48,221 nt of DNA from Bacteroidota bacterium. GTDB taxonomy: Bacteria; Bacteroidota; Ignavibacteria; UBA10030. Positions within the stretch are counted from its first letter, which is position 1. Every line of letters starts with the position of its first letter. The notes under the pieces were generated by a model. The model had not been told where the DNA came from and made no database searches. It saw nothing but the letters and a program-made list of their open reading frames with translations. The DNA is taken from positions 1-48,221 of the forward strand of contig JALONQ010000020.1 of NCBI GenBank assembly GCA_025454835.1, given 5' to 3'. Made by a program: the position numbers and the translations under genes. Shown here one piece after another: positions 43,064-48,221 of this stretch.

Positions 43064-44344
43064 TCAGGTCGTTCCCGTCGCTTCCGAATTCCCGTTCGTA
43101 ACCGTCGCTTGATCTCCGCGCTTGGAACGAAGCGTCTGGATGATCATCCATCCGAATCCAGCAGCCATCGCCGCTTCGACGCCAACACGTACCGCCGCGC
43201 TCGAGACCGCCCCGAACTGCGGTATCAAGACCGCATTGAGCATCGTGGCCACAAGTGCCGCCGCGCCGGTGACTACGACCAAGACACGGTCCCGACGCAT
43301 CGCGACCACGGCCTGCGATGCAAGGAAATTGAGGAAGTAGAAGAAGAGCATGGGGCCGAGGATCTGCAGAACGACGCCCGAGCGAACAAAGGTCGGGCCG
43401 AAGAGGAGTTCGACGAGCCACGGCCCCCACAGTACAAGGAAGCCGCCCACCAAAGCCCCTGCCGCCGCCAGTAGCCACGCCGCGCGACGAAGCGAGGCAC
43501 GGAATGCGCTGGCATCGGTGTCAAACGATGAGGCCAGCAACGGAAAGACCGTGGACATCATCGAGAGGGGAATGAACATGAGCGCTTCGACGACCCGCAT
43601 CGCGGCGTTGTAGACACCCGCCTCCGTCGGCGAGACAAGCTGCTCGAGCAGTACGATGTCCAACCGGTAGTAGATCGTGCTGAGGAGACCGGCCAGGAGC
43701 AAGGGCAACCCTTGGACCGTCCCCTCACGAATGATGCGCCACGAAAACGGCGGCCATGACCATCCATAGTGCCGGCGGAAGGTTCGGAAGGCGACCAGGA
43801 GCATGATCGCTATCGAAGCCAGCGAGGCACCGGCCACCGCCCCCAACGTCGGGCGGATCGTCAGCGCGCTGAGGACCCAAACGGCGTACGAGACGCGTTC
43901 GGCAATGACGAAAGCGGTCACCCGACGCATCGCCTGGGGCACCTCGTGGGCACGCACCAGCATCGTGAACGCCGATTCGGCGAGAGAGGCCGCGACGAAA
44001 AGACCCAGCGTCGCCATGGGATATCCCATGATGAAGCCGCCGGCCATCAGGCTGGCCGCCGCCACGATCCCCCAGGTCAACCGGGGCCAGAGCGTTCGTC
44101 CAACGATCGACGCTTCGCGGCCGGACTGCTGGCTCATCCCGCGAAGGGTCGGCAACAGCATGCCGAAGTCGGAGATGAGCCCGGCAAACGTCGAGAACGC
44201 GAGCATCGTCCCGAGCAGCCCGAATTCTTCCAGCGACAGTCGCCGGGCCACGCTCAGGACAACCACCAGCGTCGCGATCTTCGAAACGACGCGTGCTCCG
44301 GCCAACAGCGCCGATCGCCCAAGCAGGTCGCGGAGTTCCTTCAT
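43064..44344 (-). CDS. Oligosaccharide flippase (Wzx-like), first copy
   Basis: A 426-residue membrane protein with about 12 helices. The start MKELRDLLGRSALLAGARVVSKIATL with SLEEFGLLGTM matches the polysaccharide-biosynthesis/MATE-like Wzx family. It would flip the undecaprenyl-diphosphate-linked repeat unit. ATG 44344 overlaps the polymerase stop by ATGA, and the long upstream open frame to 44620 is spurious. The pairing with polymerase, Wzz and export gene defines a Wzx/Wzy-dependent pathway. Confidence 0.88.
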   Translation of the reverse strand: MKELRDLLGRSALLAGARVVSKIATLVVVLSVARRLSLEEFGLLGTMLAFSTFAGLISDFGMLLPTLRGMSQQSGREASIVGRTLWPRLTWGIVAAASLMAGGFIMGYPMATLGLFVAASLAESAFTMLVRAHEVPQAMRRVTAFVIAERVSYAVWVLSALTIRPTLGAVAGASLASIAIMLLVAFRTFRRHYGWSWPPFSWRIIREGTVQGLPLLLAGLLSTIYYRLDIVLLEQLVSPTEAGVYNAAMRVVEALMFIPLSMMSTVFPLLASSFDTDASAFRASLRRAAWLLAAAGALVGGFLVLWGPWLVELLFGPTFVRSGVVLQILGPMLFFYFLNFLASQAVVAMRRDRVLVVVTGAAALVATMLNAVLIPQFGAVSSAAVRVGVEAAMAAGFGWMIIQTLRSKRGDQATVTNGNSEATGTT

Positions 44345-45717
44345 GAACGCGCAGGCACGGATGAAGTCGCGTGGAGACTGAGCCAGCGCAGGCTGACAGC
44401 CACGTTGACGCCGACCATCAAGAAGAGACGGACGAAGTCCGCGGATGAGACGAACGCACACAACAGTCCGATGAACCACCCCAGGAGCACTTGGGTTTCC
44501 CATCGGTCCCAGGGAAGCGATCGCAGACCGCGCAGGGTCGTCCGCAGGATGTGCCAGACCGCTCCCCAATAGACCACCATGGCCAACAGCCCAAGCTTCA
44601 GGAACTGCGTCACATACCACATGTGCGTGCTCTGGAATCGAGTCTTGTGCGTGAATCCGGACCCTCCATCGGGCAACAGACGACGGGCGCTGTCATCCCA
44701 CCACGCCCCTAAGCCCATCCCGTGCAAGAACGCGAAATGGCTCAAGACGTAGTCCCAGACGTTCACGATTTCCAACAGCTTGGTGGAATTTGATCGCTCA
44801 CCGTAGACCGACCAGTCGAAGATGGAAGCGAACTTGAAGTTCCACGCCAGTTCCAGGAATCGGGGGAAGAGCACCGAGATCACGGCAAGAGAGAGCGTCA
44901 GGCCGACGCCGATGACAGCCGAGAGTACTATGCGCGATTGCCGCGGCAACAAGATCAGCAGGGCCATCGTCCCCAGGATCAGCATCACCCATACGGTCCG
45001 GTAGATGCCCAGCAACGAGTTGACCAGGTAGATGGCCACGAGCAGGGCGAGCAAGAGACGGAGCAGAACCGAACCCCGACGGAGGAGGAGCAGCAGAAAC
45101 GGAAAGAACATCATCGGGAAATAGGCGAACTCGGAGTTTTGAGACGCCCGGAATGCCCAATCACCGATCGCTTTCCCCACACCGGAGAACGTATTGCTGA
45201 GGATGACAACGTTCTTGACGGCCATGACGGCGAGGATCGTCACCAGGAACAGCCGCCACCGGTTCTTCGTATCGACCAAGATGTACGTAATCAGAAAGAA
45301 CCCGGCCATATACAGCGTCTGCTGAAGATCTTGGACCCAATACGTGTAGTCGTATCGCAGACCGAAGCTGTAGAGGAAGCCCACGATGCCGGCATACAAG
45401 TAGGTTGCCAGCATGGCCATGATGGCCGTGTGCCCCGACGTCCACTCGAGCCGGTCCGTCAAGGCGGTCTTCAGAACGGCCAACAGAAACAGGGCCGCCG
45501 ACAAAAGGTCCATGATCTTGATGCCGGCCAATCGAACGTTGAAAACGGTCGGAACTTCCTGATCGGCGTGGACAAGCTGGAGGTCGTCACCCCAAAGGAT
45601 GGCGATCATCCCCACCAACAGCAGCAAGAAGCCGGCCCCTCCAGCGAGTCGCGCCAAAGGGAGTCGTAAGCCGCCAACCGGCTGGTCCGATCGTCTGTCA
45701 ACCGCGATCGCGTCCAC
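44341..45717 (-). CDS. O-antigen/exopolysaccharide polymerase-like protein (Wzy/WaaL type)
   Basis: A 458-residue protein with about 12 membrane helices and one long periplasmic loop between about 300 and 355 (ELAWNFKFASIFDWSVYGERSNST...HKTRFQSTHMWYVTQFLKLG). The NSLLGIYRTVWVMLILG segment and the loop with conserved His/Arg are typical of the O-antigen ligase/polymerase superfamily. The start is GTG 45717, overlapping the wzz-like gene by 20 bases. In this setting Wzy (polymerisation of flipped repeat units) is more likely than WaaL, but family similarity cannot separate them. Confidence 0.8.
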   Translation of the reverse strand: MDAIAVDRRSDQPVGGLRLPLARLAGGAGFLLLLVGMIAILWGDDLQLVHADQEVPTVFNVRLAGIKIMDLLSAALFLLAVLKTALTDRLEWTSGHTAIMAMLATYLYAGIVGFLYSFGLRYDYTYWVQDLQQTLYMAGFFLITYILVDTKNRWRLFLVTILAVMAVKNVVILSNTFSGVGKAIGDWAFRASQNSEFAYFPMMFFPFLLLLLRRGSVLLRLLLALLVAIYLVNSLLGIYRTVWVMLILGTMALLILLPRQSRIVLSAVIGVGLTLSLAVISVLFPRFLELAWNFKFASIFDWSVYGERSNSTKLLEIVNVWDYVLSHFAFLHGMGLGAWWDDSARRLLPDGGSGFTHKTRFQSTHMWYVTQFLKLGLLAMVVYWGAVWHILRTTLRGLRSLPWDRWETQVLLGWFIGLLCAFVSSADFVRLFLMVGVNVAVSLRWLSLHATSSVPARS

Positions 45718-46834
45718 GGAACAGCTCTTTCCAGATCTGGGACAACTCGGGCCGCTCAGAGATCATCCAGGCCCGGTATTCCATGAAGGCCACGGTCCCG
45801 AAGGCGATCACGAGGCTGAGAAACACGCTGATGCCAAGGACGAACAATCGCTTCGGCCGATCAGGCCGTTCCCCCGGCTTGGCCGCGTCCAGCACATAGG
45901 CGACCGGGACGTCCTTGTATTCATTGATCTTCGCCTGCTCATAGATCGGAACGATCAGCTCCATGATCTTCTGCTGGATCAACACCTCCCGATACCGCCG
46001 GAGCGAATTCATGCCGACGTCCGGGATCCGGGCGATCTTCTCGTCGATCGACCGGTATTCGAGCAGTGCCCTTTGATACAGAGGGCTGGCTCTCTCGACG
46101 GACTTGCTCAGGACCTCCAACTCGATCTCCTTCTGCACCTTCATCGCGTAAAGCTCGGCGATCGCACCCACGCCGCCGGACGACCCTTCGGGCAGAATGA
46201 TGAGGCCCTCCTGCTCCTGGTACTTCTTCAATTCCTGCTCGGCCCTGAACAGATCCTCTCGATTCTGTGCCACCCTCTGCTCGATGAACACCCGGTTGTT
46301 GCGGCCTTCTTGCGTCTGTAGCTCATAACTGCGTTGGTTCAGGAGCTGCACAAATGCATTGGCCATGTCCGCGGCACGCTGGGCATCTTCATCCCATACC
46401 CGGATCTCGAGCGTGTTCTCCTCGGTCCAATCCACTTCCACGTTCATCCAAAGGGCTTTGATCGTCCTCTCCATGGAGCTGTCGGACATCTCATAGACCG
46501 CCTTCAGGTTGAAACGATGCACGACCTCTTCTGAGATCGTGCGGCTCTTGAGCAGTGCGACGTAGTCGTACGCATCGGTGGCCCCTCCGAACTTCGTCAG
46601 TCCACCCGGCAGGTTCTTCACAAGGCTCGATAGACCTGCCAGCCCCGCCAAGGTGGGGCTCTCCTTCGGCGGCAGTATGCGTGTGACCGACTTGTAGTGG
46701 CGGGTGACCGTGAAGGCCAGCACCAAGCCGACAACCAAGCCCGTGAGCGTGACCCACCCGATCAGCCGTAGACGACGAGCGACCACCACGGCAAGGTCGG
46801 AAAAACGAACAGTATGAACGTCAGAGGCTGTCAT
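45698..46834 (-). CDS. Wzz-family polysaccharide chain-length regulator
   Basis: A 378-residue co-polymerase. Two membrane helices frame a large periplasmic region: 25-43 (GWVTLTGLVVGLVLAFTVT) and about 333-352 (VLGISVFLSLVIAFGTVAFM). The N-terminal Wzz domain contains the usual DAYDYVALLKSRTISEEVV and the periplasmic part is helical with KYQEQEGLIILPEG. AKPGERPDRPKRL just before helix two is the Pro-rich Wzz signature. There is no C-terminal tyrosine kinase domain. It regulates chain length with the polymerase gene that follows. Confidence 0.9.
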   Translation of the reverse strand: MTASDVHTVRFSDLAVVVARRLRLIGWVTLTGLVVGLVLAFTVTRHYKSVTRILPPKESPTLAGLAGLSSLVKNLPGGLTKFGGATDAYDYVALLKSRTISEEVVHRFNLKAVYEMSDSSMERTIKALWMNVEVDWTEENTLEIRVWDEDAQRAADMANAFVQLLNQRSYELQTQEGRNNRVFIEQRVAQNREDLFRAEQELKKYQEQEGLIILPEGSSGGVGAIAELYAMKVQKEIELEVLSKSVERASPLYQRALLEYRSIDEKIARIPDVGMNSLRRYREVLIQQKIMELIVPIYEQAKINEYKDVPVAYVLDAAKPGERPDRPKRLFVLGISVFLSLVIAFGTVAFMEYRAWMISERPELSQIWKELFRGRDRG

Positions 46835-46919
46835 GAGAAAACCCTGCAGAGGTCGTCATCGAGTGGTTCGGTGAAATGCGCAAGGGCAAGCGGTCGGCTT
46901 CGAGCGCCGCTGGCGACGA

Positions 46920-48221
46920 TCACTTGCCGATCTGGATCATTAGCAGGACGAGGGTCGCCGCGGCCGAGACGATCGACGCGACCTGGCCGACAAGCGTCAT
47001 ATTATATGCAAGGTCTCTCTCCACAACACGAGGGACCCAGACCATGTCCCCCTCCTCGATCGTCGTATCCTCCGGCGAAAGCCATTGCCGGGAGGCAGAC
47101 TTGATGACCACGACATCATCGTCCTTGGCGCGGGCGGTCAAGCCACCGGTGGCACGAAGGTACTCTTCGACCCTTGCTCCGCTGTTGAACGGTACGTGTC
47201 CAGGGCGACTGACCTGCCCGAACACATAGACCGTCCCCGTGCGTCGCGGAACGATGATGCGGTCGCCCGGCAACAGGACGATATCGGCCTCGCTCAGGGG
47301 TTCAGCAAGTGCCCGGACGACGTCGGCACTCAACGGCTCGCCGTAGAGTCGGGCCTCATTTTCCAGCCGCACAAAGGTCGTGTCTTCAAGTGCTGCATTC
47401 CCTCTCCCGAACGTCAGGAGGAAGAGTCGCCGCTCTCGGGCCGAGACCGAAGTTCGATAGATGCTCGACCCATGCACCATCGCCTCATGCGTCACTCCCC
47501 CCGCCATGGCGATCGCTTCCGATAGCCGCGTCAACCGACCCATGATCGGAAAGAGTCCGGGGTGACGGACCTCTCCCTCGATCGAGATGAGTCCCTCACC
47601 GCTCGGGGCGTGCACGGACCGCACGATGATCCGATCCCCGGGGTACACCGGCTCATCCGACGCGGCCTGAAGCCAATCGGCCTTGCCCAACGCCCGTATC
47701 AGCTGGATCGAGTCCGGATCGGCGTATTCTCGAAGTCCCTTGGCAAACGCCAGGAGATCCCGCAACCGGTCCCCCTCTTTCCATTCGAACGTGCTTGGCA
47801 ATGTTACGGCCCCGCCGACCGTCACCGTTGGCAGATCTGATGTTGCAGCCCGGAACACCACTTCATCCCCTTCCTGAAGATAGGGGCTCCAGCGGGGATC
47901 ACGCGTGGCCTGATACCGTTCCAGGTCGACCAGGATCGGGTCGGCGTGAGTCCGAAAGATCTTGATCGAACGGTTCGAGATCGTCGCAGGATCCGGCTGG
48001 AGTGAGATGAGCGACTGAACGCGGTCCGCCGCGGTGATAATGTTCGATCCTTCTGTCACGCTTTTCCCGCGGACCCGCACCACGATCCGTCGAGGAGCTA
48101 CAAGCGAAACCGTAGGGTCGCCCTGCAGATACCGCTGCTTGATCGCGGCGATCACGTCGGCCCGGAACGCCGCCAACGTCTTGGAAAGACCCTTGATCTC
48201 GCCCACCAGCGGGATCACCAA
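46920..48221 (-). CDS. Polysaccharide export protein with SLBB domains (5' end beyond window)
   Basis: The 433 residues seen are the C-terminal part of a Wza-like outer-membrane export protein; the frame runs off the window edge. It opens inside the poly-export domain with IPLVGEIKGLSKTLAAFRADVI. Several SLBB domains follow, each with a V(Y/F)VxGxVxxPG-like strand: ITVGGAVTLPSTFEWKEGD, LISIEGEVRHPGLFPIM and VYVFGQVSRPGHVPFNSGAR. The protein ends in an inner- or outer-membrane helix, MTLVGQVASIVSAAATLVLLMIQIG, where Wza itself has an amphipathic helix. It starts the visible part of the polysaccharide operon, 85 bases before wzz. More upstream genes are expected to the right. Confidence 0.9.
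   Translation of the reverse strand: MVIPLVGEIKGLSKTLAAFRADVIAAIKQRYLQGDPTVSLVAPRRIVVRVRGKSVTEGSNIITAADRVQSLISLQPDPATISNRSIKIFRTHADPILVDLERYQATRDPRWSPYLQEGDEVVFRAATSDLPTVTVGGAVTLPSTFEWKEGDRLRDLLAFAKGLREYADPDSIQLIRALGKADWLQAASDEPVYPGDRIIVRSVHAPSGEGLISIEGEVRHPGLFPIMGRLTRLSEAIAMAGGVTHEAMVHGSSIYRTSVSARERRLFLLTFGRGNAALEDTTFVRLENEARLYGEPLSADVVRALAEPLSEADIVLLPGDRIIVPRRTGTVYVFGQVSRPGHVPFNSGARVEEYLRATGGLTARAKDDDVVVIKSASRQWLSPEDTTIEEGDMVWVPRVVERDLAYNMTLVGQVASIVSAAATLVLLMIQIGK

Overview
The window looks like chromosomal DNA of a GC-rich (by eye about 60%) Gram-negative bacterium. Outer-membrane beta-barrels, OmpA-type peptidoglycan-binding domains, a Lol-like ABC system and a Wza/Wzz/Wzy-type exopolysaccharide cluster all imply a double membrane. 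The mix (GbsR/MarR plus LolA-like operon, large DUF11-repeat surface proteins, GTG starts, CCA-encoded tRNA) would fit the Bacteroidota/Chlorobiota (FCB) group, but no marker here fixes the phylum, so this is a tentative inference.

Layout. (1) 1-1650: terminator of an unseen upstream gene, a decayed GIY-YIG endonuclease reading frame, a cold-shock protein with long leader and terminator, and a YbjQ-like protein with a zinc-ribbon head. (2) 1668-7285, plus strand: a GbsR/MarR regulator with a palindromic candidate operator over its own -35, followed without gaps by a LolA-like periplasmic protein, two FtsX/LolE-type permeases, a LolD-type ATPase and an outer-membrane barrel. A tRNA-Arg(TCG) and a hairpin terminator follow. 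(3) 7612-24686, minus strand: a 17-kb locus of very large secreted DUF11-repeat proteins (1774, 377, 568 and 1533 aa), a 1037-aa outer-membrane barrel and a small membrane protein; a 44-codon histidine-rich small ORF lies inside it. (4) 24803-26965: a textbook sigma-54 promoter pointing into that locus, putative activator sites, a sigma-54 response regulator and, divergently, a membrane protein with a HisKA phosphoacceptor domain but no ATPase domain. (5) 26962-29731: tadA, prfA and a DUF1385 (YqhQ-like) gene. (6) 29967-48221 and beyond, minus strand: a polysaccharide assembly cluster (SLBB export protein, Wzz, polymerase, two flippases, five glycosyltransferase-type genes, UDP-GlcNAc 2-epimerase and a fused double initiating transferase), with accA, a thioesterase and a Trm112-like gene embedded near its end.

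How it works together. The sigma-54 activator, the ATPase-less histidine-kinase-like protein and the sigma-54 promoter form a probable dedicated control module for the DUF11 surface locus. That locus makes secreted Ig-like repeat proteins, one of them carrying two OmpA-type domains that could pin the structure to peptidoglycan, next to a large barrel that may anchor or export it. I regard this module as the most likely undescribed system in the window; its function is not known from the sequence. The polysaccharide cluster is tightly coupled by ATGA overlaps and contains two unusual fusions: a WecA/MraY-type transferase joined to a WcaJ/WbaP-type transferase, and a family-2 glycosyltransferase joined to a catalytically gutted WcaJ-type domain.

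A set of short TTTGTG/TTGCG-rich imperfect inverted repeats sits in non-coding gaps, several at convergent gene ends. No insertion sequences, phage genes or CRISPR arrays were seen.
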